Of a stretch of DNA of 36,395 nt, positions 21,637 through 28,132 are shown one piece after another. Source of the stretch: Sporichthya brevicatena (GTDB taxonomy: Bacteria; Actinomycetota; Actinomycetes; Sporichthyales; Sporichthyaceae); the NCBI RefSeq assembly GCF_039525035.1, contig NZ_BAAAHE010000050.1, forward strand, positions 1 through 36,395, read 5' to 3'. The stretch's first letter is position 1; every line of letters begins with the position of its first letter. Under the pieces are notes generated by a model. The model was not told the origin of the DNA. It ran no database searches and saw only the letters and a program-made list of their open reading frames with translations. A program made the translations under genes and the position numbers.

Positions 21637-22587
21637 TCAGACGAACTGGGGCAGCACCTTCGCCCCGAAGGCGTCGAGGAACGCGGCCTGGTCGCGGCCG
21701 ACCTGGTGCAGGTAGACGCGCTCGACGCCGAGCTCGGCGCAGCCGGCGAGCACCTCCGCGTGCCGGCCAAGATCGGGCGACAGCACCACGCTGTCGGTCA
21801 GCGCGGAGACCGGGACGTGCGCGCTGGCGGCGTCGAACTGCGCGGGCAGTTCGAGCTCCTCGTTGAGGATCGGCGGGAGTGCGTTGACGCGCCACTGGTC
21901 CAGGGCCTGTGCCTCGACCTCGTCCTGAGTCTCGGCCCACGACAGGTGCACCTGCACGTGCACCGGCTTGCCCTCGCCGCCCCCTTCGCGGAAGGCCGCG
22001 ACGACCTTCGGCAGGTCCGGGCAGTGGACGGTGATGAGGCCGTCGGCCCACGCGCCGACCTCGCGCGCGGTCGCCGGGCTCAGCGCCGCGGCGAACAGCT
22101 CGGGCGTGTGCGCCGGGAGGCTGTACAACCGCGCGGCGCGGACGCGTACCGGACCGTCGCTGTCGACGGTCTCGCCGGCGAGGAGGCGGCGCAGGATCTG
22201 CGCGCACTCCCGCAGGCGCGCGTTGCGGACCGGCTTGCGCGGCCAGACGTCACCGGTGACGTGCTCGTTGAGCGCCTGCCCGGAGCCGAGCGCGACGGTG
22301 AGGCGGCCGGGCCACATCTCGGCGACGGTCGCGATCGCCTGCGCGAGCACGACCGGGTGGTACCGCTGGCCGGGCGCGCTGACGACCCCGTAGGGCAGGG
22401 AGGTCAGCGCCATCGCGGAGCCGAGCCAGCTCCACGCGAACCCGGACTCCCCCTGCCGCTCGCTGAACGGCGCCAGGTGGTCGGAGGAGTGGATCGCCGC
22501 GAACCCCGCCGCCTCCGCGTGCAACGCCAGGGCCAGCAGGTCCGACGGCGGGAACTGCTCGTGCGAGGCGTGGTAACCGATGTCCAC
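21637..22587 (-). CDS. LLM-class flavin-dependent oxidoreductase
   Basis: A 316-residue TIM-barrel oxidoreductase of the luciferase-like monooxygenase family. It begins DIGYHASHEQFPPSDLLALALHAEAAGFAAIHSSDH and continues with TVAEMWPGRLTVALGSGQALNEHV, a typical LLM flavin/F420-binding segment. From memory it is close to a subgroup annotated as a probable non-F420 flavinoid oxidoreductase, so the cofactor (FMN or F420) is open. It is cytosolic. It lies between secreted proteins, 27 bp after the upstream nuclease gene and 73 bp before the serpin gene, which suggests co-transcription without explaining why. Confidence 0.83.
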   Translation of the reverse strand: MDIGYHASHEQFPPSDLLALALHAEAAGFAAIHSSDHLAPFSERQGESGFAWSWLGSAMALTSLPYGVVSAPGQRYHPVVLAQAIATVAEMWPGRLTVALGSGQALNEHVTGDVWPRKPVRNARLRECAQILRRLLAGETVDSDGPVRVRAARLYSLPAHTPELFAAALSPATAREVGAWADGLITVHCPDLPKVVAAFREGGGEGKPVHVQVHLSWAETQDEVEAQALDQWRVNALPPILNEELELPAQFDAASAHVPVSALTDSVVLSPDLGRHAEVLAGCAELGVERVYLHQVGRDQAAFLDAFGAKVLPQFV

Positions 22588-22614
22588 CGCGTCCCCCTAC
22601 CCGCGCGGGCGCGC

Positions 22615-23514
22615 TTACTCGCAGACGATCCCGTCGCTGTCGGCGTCGCGGTACCAGGAGTACTCGGGGTCGATGCCCCGGCGGTACGGGCCGTAGCCGG
22701 CCTTCTTCGCGGCGGTGCAGGTCGAGAACTGGGGGTCGAGCTTGCCGTTCGAACCGCCGCTGCCCCCGGACCCGCCGCTGCCGCCCGAGCCGCCGCTGCT
22801 CGAGCCCGTCGAGATCTTGGCCTTCGTGACCTTGATGGTGACGTTCTTGCAGTTGCCGGCGACGCGGCTCAGCGCGTTCTTCTCGGCGCGGTCGACCTTG
22901 AGCGACCAGCGGATCTTCACCGCGACCCACTCGGTGACGTAGCGGCAGCGGTTCTTGGCGGGCAGCCACTCGGCCGGGTCACGGTCACCCTTCGACCGGT
23001 TCACGCTGTTGGTGACGGCGACGAGGGTGCGGGCGTCGCCGAGGTCGTTGGCGTAGGCCTTGCGCGTCGCGGCGTTCCACTTCTTCGCGCCGGAGTCCCA
23101 GGCCTCGGCCAGCGGGACGAGGTGGTCGATGTCCAGCTTGCTCGCGCTGGTCCAGGTCTTGCCGTCGAAGTAGGACTTCCATTTGCCGGAGACGACCGTG
23201 CACGAGCCGCTGACCTTCTTCGCCGACTCCAGGCGCAGCACCTCGGAGCGGGTGTCCTGGCAGTCGCGGTCGGCGTCGACCCAGTGGGTGAACTTCGACC
23301 GCTGGTACCCGGACCGGGTCTCGGTCGCGACCGGCAGGCCACTGATCGCCTTGGACAGCTTCACCGACACGGTCTTCGCCGCGGTCGTGGTGACCGGCCG
23401 CGCGGACGCGGCCTCCGCCGGCGCCCCGAGCAGCACGGTGCCGCTTGCGACGAGAGTTGCGGTGAACGTGCCGAGAGCAGCACGACGAACGGCGACGCGA
23501 CGAACGCAGAGCAT
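22615..23514 (-). CDS. Secreted DUF1524 HNH-type nuclease with C-terminal Excalibur domain
   Basis: A 299-residue secreted protein. The signal peptide covers about 1–36 (LVASGTVLLGAPAEAASA). The nuclease domain has the DUF1524 core: KLDIDHLVPLAEAW (DH near 129), AYANDLGDARTLVAV and NRSKGDRDPAEWLP. A Gly-Ser linker (GGSGGSGGSGGSGG) near 247–260 leads to an Excalibur domain: cysteine-framed, ending RDADSDGIVCE, whose DxDxDG loop binds calcium. Excalibur domains are common on extracellular nucleases. Compared with the 19550 gene it adds this module but shares the catalytic layout. The ATG at 23514 follows GGGGAC. It heads the operon with the LLM oxidoreductase and the serpin. Confidence 0.9.
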   Translation of the reverse strand: MLCVRRVAVRRAALGTFTATLVASGTVLLGAPAEAASARPVTTTAAKTVSVKLSKAISGLPVATETRSGYQRSKFTHWVDADRDCQDTRSEVLRLESAKKVSGSCTVVSGKWKSYFDGKTWTSASKLDIDHLVPLAEAWDSGAKKWNAATRKAYANDLGDARTLVAVTNSVNRSKGDRDPAEWLPAKNRCRYVTEWVAVKIRWSLKVDRAEKNALSRVAGNCKNVTIKVTKAKISTGSSSGGSGGSGGSGGSGGSNGKLDPQFSTCTAAKKAGYGPYRRGIDPEYSWYRDADSDGIVCE

Positions 23515-23637
23515 GAAGTCCCCACCCGGTACGGGCGCGCCTCCCCTGGGCGCACTCGTCCTTCAGGGTCGGCGGGGAACTCGCGATTGTGAGTCCACCG
23601 AACCGGCCGAGCCGATCGGCCGATCCGGCGGACCTGT

Positions 23638-23650
23638 CTGGGCCGAACGG
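23638..23650 (-). promoter_or_regulatory. Shared 13-base motif upstream of nuclease gene 2
   Basis: On the minus strand this reads CCGTTCGGCCCAG, identical to 19488–19500 upstream of the first DUF1524 nuclease. It lies about 123 bp before the ATG at 23514. A GGATCGGCCGA block is also shared (23616–23626 minus; 19457–19467 plus). Confidence 0.4.
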
Positions 23651-23657
23651 CCGATCT

Positions 23658-24386
23658 CTACCGGAGGTGGCGGGCGAGGAACCGGCTGACGTCCTCGCCC
23701 TCGTGGGCCGGGACGCCGGTGTGCCCGCCGAGGTTCGCGTGGAGCGTCTTCTCCGTGGACCCGAAGGCGTCGAACAGGTCCAGAGCCATCTGCCGGTCGA
23801 TGTGCTCGTCGTCCCACTGGAGCAGGACCAGCAGCGGGATGGTGACCTGCCGGGCCTCGGCGAAGCTGACGCGCGGCACGAAGCTGCCGGCGAACAGCAC
23901 CGCCGCCGTGATGCGCGGCTCGACGAGCGCCAGGCGCGTCCCGAGCGCGATGATCCCGCCCGAGTACGCGACGCCGTCGCCGATCTCGGGCCGCTCCGTC
24001 AGGACGTCGAGGAGGGCCTGCCATTCCGGCGTCGCCTGCTCGACGAGCGGGAGGACGAGGCGGTCGACGATGTCGTCGGTCACCGGTTCGCCGGCGCTCA
24101 GGGCCCGGCGCAGGTCGGCGCGCGCCTGGTCGGCGGCAGCGTCGCGCGGGCGGTCCCCGGCGCCCGGCAGTTCGATCGTGGCCGCGGCGTAGCCCGCCAC
24201 CACCGCGGCCCGGGCCCGCCCGACGAGACGGGGGTACATGGCCGACAGACCGCCGGGGTGGCCGAGGAGGATCAGCGGCGCCGGGGCCGCCTCCTCCGCG
24301 GTCCAGAGGATGCCCGGAACCTCGCCGAGGGTGAACGCGCGCTCGAGAACGCCGTCGTCGAGGAGTCGGGTCGTGGAGAAGTCCAT
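23658..24386 (-). CDS. Alpha/beta hydrolase, dienelactone-hydrolase-like
   Basis: A 242-residue alpha/beta hydrolase. Seen: LILLGHPGGLSAMYPRLV (oxyanion region, near 38), ATIELPGAGDRPRD, the nucleophile elbow VAYSGGIIALG, the acid in LLQWDDEHID and the His in NLGGHTGVPAHEG. The lid is small and there is no signal peptide. The substrate is unknown. I start at ATG 24386 (MDFSTTRLLDDGVLER); a TACCGT –10 box ends 11 nt upstream and there is no clear ribosome site, so the mRNA leader would be very short. The frame to 24446 is possible but Arg-rich. A nested inverted repeat lies just upstream at 24447–24513. Confidence 0.78.
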   Translation of the reverse strand: MDFSTTRLLDDGVLERAFTLGEVPGILWTAEEAAPAPLILLGHPGGLSAMYPRLVGRARAAVVAGYAAATIELPGAGDRPRDAAADQARADLRRALSAGEPVTDDIVDRLVLPLVEQATPEWQALLDVLTERPEIGDGVAYSGGIIALGTRLALVEPRITAAVLFAGSFVPRVSFAEARQVTIPLLVLLQWDDEHIDRQMALDLFDAFGSTEKTLHANLGGHTGVPAHEGEDVSRFLARHLR

Positions 24387-24446
24387 GGGTGCCCGCGACG
24401 GTAGCGACCGACGGTCGCCGCCGCCACGGGATTTCCGTGGAGCCAT

Positions 24447-24513
24447 TGGACGAGTTGCAACACCGGATCACTCGTGAGGCGGCCGGATCGCCTCAGCTGT
24501 TGCAACTCGTCCA
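24447..24513. repeat. Nested inverted repeat with GTTGCAAC boxes
   Basis: Perfect 16-bp outer arms (24447–24462 and 24498–24513) enclose a 35-base loop. Inside it, TGAGGCG and CGCCTCA form a second 7-bp stem. Each outer arm contains the self-complementary GTTGCAAC, and CCGGATC occurs twice in the loop. It lies between the hydrolase promoter and the end of a small Cys-rich gene. It could be a terminator for that gene, a two-site operator or a recombination site. Confidence 0.7.
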
Positions 24514-24534
24514 CTCAGTCCATGGACGCGACGG

Positions 24535-24714
24535 TCAGGACCGGTTGTAGGTCCACGGGGGCGCGTCCGGACCCACCGGGCAGGTGCAGCCACGCTCCAG
24601 GCCCGCAGACTCCGTCGCGCGGCAGTAGCGAGCCGCGATCCTGTCGTGCTCGTCCTCGGCGTGGCCGCAATGGCACAGCTCGGTCGCCGGGGACGCGCTC
24701 ACTGAGGTGATCAT
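24535..24714 (-). CDS. 59-residue Cys-rich protein, copy A
   Basis: A 59-residue protein with cysteines at 14, 16, 31, 43 and 45 and a conserved CHC, EHD and RYC pattern, so probably a small metal-binding (zinc) protein. It aligns without gaps to the 59-residue protein at 25507–25686, with 29 identical residues including all five cysteines and His 15. Its ATG has GGGAGCG upstream. The leader (GCAGTCCAG plus GGGAGC) is also shared with the other copy, which supports real translation. I do not recognise the family beyond a likeness to short Cys-rich actinobacterial and phage proteins. Confidence 0.65.
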   Translation of the reverse strand: MITSVSASPATELCHCGHAEDEHDRIAARYCRATESAGLERGCTCPVGPDAPPWTYNRS

Positions 24715-25181
24715 GTGCGCTCCCTTCCCCTGGACTGCGCGAGGGGAGGTACAGGTGCACCGCCCCTGTCCTTGCACCATACGTGGCTTTCGCAGTTCCG
24801 GCGCAATCGGCGACTCGCGCGGCGAACGCAGTGCCCAGGACGGGACTCGAACCCGTACGGCCTTTCGGCCAGCGAGGTCAAGGTCGCCAACGACAGTTCC
24901 TGACGGTCCTTCAGAGTACGTAATGGAAGGTCAGCTGCCTGGACAGGCATAGCTGGAAAGACCGAATTCAGGCCTACTGCAACTAGAACCGCAACTGGAC
25001 ATCCCGACCGCAGGAGGCCCCGCTGCGCGGGTGCTGCAACGAGCGCACCACGGCGCGCTCCTGACTGTCCATCCGTGTCGAGCTCGTCGAAGGTCATCCG
25101 AGGACCTGTGGCCGCGCCGGGGTCACAGCTGTCCACCCGTCGACGAGGAGCGCATCGATCCGCTGCAGACCTTGCGCCGTG
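24715..25181. other. 467-bp stretch without a supported gene; holds the tRNA remnant
   Basis: The first part carries the leader of copy A. The middle holds the 3' half of a tRNA-Leu (24832–24888). The rest (24890–25181) shows no convincing open frame, promoter or repeat. An open minus-strand frame crossing the tRNA piece reads SLAERPYGFESRPGH, the usual false peptide produced by tRNA sequence. Confidence 0.5.
24832..24888 (-). pseudogene. tRNA-Leu 3'-half remnant (attachment-site-like)
   Basis: On the minus strand this matches the 3' half of a class II tRNA: the 3' strand of the anticodon stem, a variable arm GGCC-GAAA-GGCC, the T arm (ACGGG, loop TTCGAGT, CCCGT) and a 3' acceptor strand CCTGGGC plus A. 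Over the last 46 bases it agrees with the intact tRNA-Leu at 30626–30709 at 39 positions without gaps. No matching 5' acceptor or D arm lies at the expected distance, so it is not a working tRNA. The variable arm keeps pairing but with different bases, so it comes from another tRNA-Leu isoacceptor or an old copy. Confidence 0.65.
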
Positions 25182-25475
25182 TCACTCAGGCGAGTCGTCC
25201 CGGGACACGACCTGGAAACGTCCATGAGGTTCCGGGCGCACGCCGTAGCCCACCCGAAGTTTTGCGACGCACGCATGAATGTCGGACGCACTGCACGGAC
25301 CGCCATTCCGACGCATCGAAACCCCGAGCTTCCTGGCGTAGTGCGCACACGCGAGTTGTGCGGCAAGCTCGCTCGTGAAGGGCCCCGCGAGGACCACCGC
25401 GTCCACGCTATGGAGGTACCAGGCCGGAACTCGATCCCGACTATTTCGCGGTCCAGGCGTAGGCGCTCGGTTCAT
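25182..25475 (-). CDS. Possible small protein, function unknown
   Basis: A 97-codon frame with a protein-like middle (VDAVVLAGPFTSELAAQLACAHYARKLGV) that is low in Arg and Pro, unlike the false frames around it. It lies 31 bp after the Cys-rich copy B gene in the same direction and might be co-transcribed with it. The start is uncertain; ATG 25475 has only a weak AAGG upstream. No family was recognised. Confidence 0.4.
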   Translation of the reverse strand: MNRAPTPGPRNSRDRVPAWYLHSVDAVVLAGPFTSELAAQLACAHYARKLGVSMRRNGGPCSASDIHACVAKLRVGYGVRPEPHGRFQVVSRDDSPE

Positions 25476-25506
25476 GACGCGAGGCCTTGACGCGCGGCGG
25501 TGTCAC

Positions 25507-25686
25507 TCAGCGCCGGTCGTAGCTCCGGGCAGCGGTGGTCGGACCGAGAGCACAGGCACAGGTTCTGGGGAGCGCCGCGGACAGGGTTGCTGGGCAGTAG
25601 CGAGTGGCGACCTCGTCGTGCTCGCCCTCGCCAGGGCTGCAGTGACACCGTTCGATCGCAGCAGACGGACTGAGCGACAGATTCAT
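25507..25686 (-). CDS. 59-residue Cys-rich protein, copy B
   Basis: A 59-residue paralogue of 24535–24714, with cysteines at the same five positions (14, 16, 31, 43, 45) and the shared CHC, EHD, TRYC/ARYC and CxC motifs. About half the residues are identical and no gap is needed. The ATG at 25686 is preceded by GGGAGC, and further up by GCAGTCCAG as in copy A. The two copies lie on either side of the tRNA-Leu remnant. A small zinc-binding fold is likely from the Cys/His spacing; its role is unknown. Confidence 0.62.
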   Translation of the reverse strand: MNLSLSPSAAIERCHCSPGEGEHDEVATRYCPATLSAALPRTCACALGPTTAARSYDRR

Positions 25687-26368
25687 GGGTGCTCCCGCTG
25701 GACTGCCGTCGGCCGCGCGATATGACCCTCTGGGCGCGGGTCGACCCGCTCCTGAGTCCACCTGACGGGCCCTCACGGTCGAGATCGGTCACACGATGCG
25801 GCCGGCCGGAACACTTCACGCCGGGCGTCCGTTCGGCGCACGCAGCGCAAAGGTGCTCCGGGCTCCACCGCGCATGGGTTGGACGACGCAGCCGGCTGCG
25901 TCGCGGGACGTTCGACGCAAGCACAGGCGGCACTCGACGACTTTCCTCATCACAAGCAGGCCCCCTGCCTCGTACCGCACCAGGCGCAGGTGTGCGTCTG
26001 TCTCCGTCGAGGCGACGGAGGGGCGTGCGCTGCCGTCGCCTCTCCGATACCGATACCGATAACGGGCCGGGACCGGGCAACCGGCCACCGATCGCCGCAG
26101 GACCGGTTGAGCTTCCGGCGACCACGACATCAGCCCGCTCAGGTCCAGCCGGACCAGTGGACCCTCGTGCAACACGAGCCGCGCACGACGACCCGAAACC
26201 GAGAAAGCGTGCTCCAGTCGATGACCCCGCGAACGGTGCCATCGACGACGGTTCCCGAGTCGCATTGTTCGATGTGCAGGCGCATGGGAGCGACTCACTG
26301 TCTCCGGCATTTGCCGGCACCCGCGATGCTCTGAACCGTGCCCATGGGGCGCCGCCTGGTCGGGGTCC
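25687..26368. other. 682-bp stretch without a supported gene
   Basis: Several frames are open here, but all translate to Arg/Pro/Ser-rich sequence without domain features. The only partial candidate is a minus-strand piece containing MRKVVECRLCLRRTS (CxxC) near 25950, too weak to call. A short tandem repeat, two CGATAC units plus CGATAA, lies at 26045–26062. The stretch looks like decayed or regulatory DNA. Confidence 0.45.
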
Positions 26369-26863
26369 TCACGGGCTGGACGCTGTTCCTGCGCCTGCCA
26401 GCAGTTCAGCAGGCTGGCTCCGGTCGTCGCTGTCCACGGCACGGGCTGTGGCACTTGCGCCCTCGCTGGTTGTCGCCGTCGGAGGAATCACCAGCAGCAC
26501 GATGTCGTCGCCGTCCCGGCGGACGAGGTTGACTCGGCTCGCTCCGGAGGTGAAGAACCCGAGGTGCAGTACCCGACCACCCAGCAGGATCCGCCGGGGG
26601 TGGTCAGCCCACTCGCTCGCGTGAAGGGCGACGCGGTCGATGCGTCCGACCAGGTGCTCGGCTCCCATCACGAGTTGGGTGACCTCCGCGATGACATCAC
26701 GGCTGTGCGGCCACCAGGCGCCGTCCACGCTGCGCAGCGTCGAGCGATGCCGGTCGAGCTGAAGGCGCAGAGCCCCGAGCTGCTCCTCGATTCCCGCGGT
26801 GCCAGCCGTGGTCGTGGCCACTGCTGGTACGGGAACAGGTTCGATCGATCGAGGTGGGTTCAT
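26369..26863 (-). CDS. DUF5994 family protein
   Basis: A 164-residue protein with the DUF5994 pattern: LQLDRHRSTLRSVDGAWWP followed by SRDVIAEVTQLV, GRIDRVALHASEWADHPRRI, GGRVLHLGFF and the strand IVLLVIPPTA. The function of this actinobacterial family is unknown. There is no signal or membrane helix. The ATG at 26863 has GGAGAG only 2 nt upstream, so the exact start is slightly uncertain. It lies 32 bp after the GT4 gene and is the last member of a run with the anti-sigma-like gene, GH13 and GT4. Confidence 0.75.
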   Translation of the reverse strand: MNPPRSIEPVPVPAVATTTAGTAGIEEQLGALRLQLDRHRSTLRSVDGAWWPHSRDVIAEVTQLVMGAEHLVGRIDRVALHASEWADHPRRILLGGRVLHLGFFTSGASRVNLVRRDGDDIVLLVIPPTATTSEGASATARAVDSDDRSQPAELLAGAGTASSP

Positions 26864-26895
26864 GACTCTCCGAACGGTTCGACTGATGCTGCGGC

Positions 26896-28014
26896 TCATA
26901 GGGCGCCTGCTGGCGCGCTCTGCGACGGGCGAGTCGGCGCGGCGAGCGGGAGGATGGCGATCGCCTCCAGCTCGCGGACGACGGTGGCCGGCGTGGCGGG
27001 TAGCGGGCGGGCGAAGACCGCGAGCAGGTCGTCGACCGATTGACCGACGGTGAACCGCGCTGCCGCGCTCGTCCGGTCCGCCGGTGTGGCCGGACCCAAG
27101 GCCATCGCCCGGAGCAGACCTTGTGCAAGGGCTTCGGCATTGTCCGGTGGAACGAGGGTGATCGTCCCGCAATCGGTCTCCGGCAGGCCGCCGTCGTCGG
27201 AGGCGACCACTCGGCAGCCGGCGTGCTGGGCCTCGACGGACACGATGCCGAACGTCTCGTGCCAGTACTGGCTGTTGGACGGCATCAGCACCACGTCGTG
27301 CTCGGCCATCAGGGCCGCCATGGCCGCGGGCGTCTTTCGCGCCGGCACGACCCGGATCGCGGGATGGGCCTGAAGGAGCTGGTGGATGATCGCGCCCTGT
27401 GGCTTGTCGGCACCCGACGTCGTGGCCGTGAAGGTCAGCTCGAGATCGGATGCGATCAGGTCGCTGTGCAGCATGGCCAGAAGCGTGTAGATGCCCTTTT
27501 CCGGACTGAGACGACCGGCGTACAGGACGCGCGTCGCCCGGGTGGTGGGGGTTCGGGGCTGACGGGCGAAACACGGTTCCGCAAAGGGGTACACGACCCG
27601 AACGGTGGCGAGGTCGACGTCGAGGAAGTCTGCCCAGAGACCCGCTGCGAAGTTGCTGGTGGCAATGAGGCCCCGGTCCCGGGTCTGGTCGAGCATGCGC
27701 GCGCGGTGTCGATCGCGCAAGGGCGGCGGAACGTGCAGGAACTGATATGCCGTGCGAGGGGTAGCCACGACCGGGAAGTCGGTGACGAACACGACGATGC
27801 CGTCGAGGGTGACGACCTGGTCGACGCCAGCGAGCGAGCGGAAGGGGATGCCGGGAAAGTCGTCGCGTCCGTCGGCCGCGCCTACCCCGATGGTCACTAC
27901 TTGCGCAGCCAGACCGCGCCGGGTCAGTTCGCGGACCTGCCCGATTGTGTAGTTCTCTGAGCCGCCGGTTCCGGCCGGTAGCGGAAGTCCTGGCTCCCAG
28001 ACGAAAGAGATCAC
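26896..28014 (-). CDS. Glycosyltransferase family 4 protein (GT-B fold)
   Basis: A 372-residue glycosyltransferase. The N-terminal acceptor domain begins ISFVWEPGLPLPAGTGGSENYTIGQV, with the usual Gly-rich loop. The C-terminal nucleotide-sugar domain shows RVLYAGRLSPEKGIYTLL near 170 (GT1/GT4 donor-domain start), HDVVLMPSN and ETFGIVSVEAQHAGCRVVASDDGGLPE (the E-x7-E motif). It probably transfers a hexose from a nucleotide sugar; the acceptor is unknown. The start is GTG 28014 with only a weak ribosome site. Together with the GH13 gene upstream it suggests turnover of a glucan or glycoside (inference). Confidence 0.87.
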   Translation of the reverse strand: MISFVWEPGLPLPAGTGGSENYTIGQVRELTRRGLAAQVVTIGVGAADGRDDFPGIPFRSLAGVDQVVTLDGIVVFVTDFPVVATPRTAYQFLHVPPPLRDRHRARMLDQTRDRGLIATSNFAAGLWADFLDVDLATVRVVYPFAEPCFARQPRTPTTRATRVLYAGRLSPEKGIYTLLAMLHSDLIASDLELTFTATTSGADKPQGAIIHQLLQAHPAIRVVPARKTPAAMAALMAEHDVVLMPSNSQYWHETFGIVSVEAQHAGCRVVASDDGGLPETDCGTITLVPPDNAEALAQGLLRAMALGPATPADRTSAAARFTVGQSVDDLLAVFARPLPATPATVVRELEAIAILPLAAPTRPSQSAPAGAL

Positions 28015-28132
28015 GGGGACAGATCAGCGCGCGAGGTCATCTCGCCACCCGCCTTTGTTAGCTGCGTGCGGCGGACGCCTGTCCTCGCGCTTCCCGCGTG
28101 AACGGCCCTACGGCTGCAGTCGTACCGCCACC

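Noticed and set aside
24832-24950. Complete tRNA-Leu at 24.83 kb
   Set aside because: A GTCCAGG that could pair with the acceptor strand exists, but about 66 bases lie between it and the anticodon stem, and no D arm fits.
24711-25136. 141-codon minus-strand frame across the tRNA remnant
   Set aside because: Its most specific part (SLAERPYGFESRPGH) is translated tRNA sequence, a common artefact.
26045-26062. Short CGATAC tandem repeat as a CRISPR or iteron array
   Set aside because: Only three 6-base units with no spacers and no nearby replication or cas gene.
25472-26320. Open frames of 282 and 311 codons in the 25.5–26.6 kb stretch
   Set aside because: Compositions are Arg/Ser/Pro-rich, no domain is visible, and one overlaps the DUF5994 and Cys-rich genes that have better support.
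28031-28045. Another copy of the GGAGATG palindrome near 28.03 kb
   Set aside because: GCGAGGTCATCTCGC is only a 5-bp-arm inverted repeat and lacks the TGGAGATGWCATCTCCA core.
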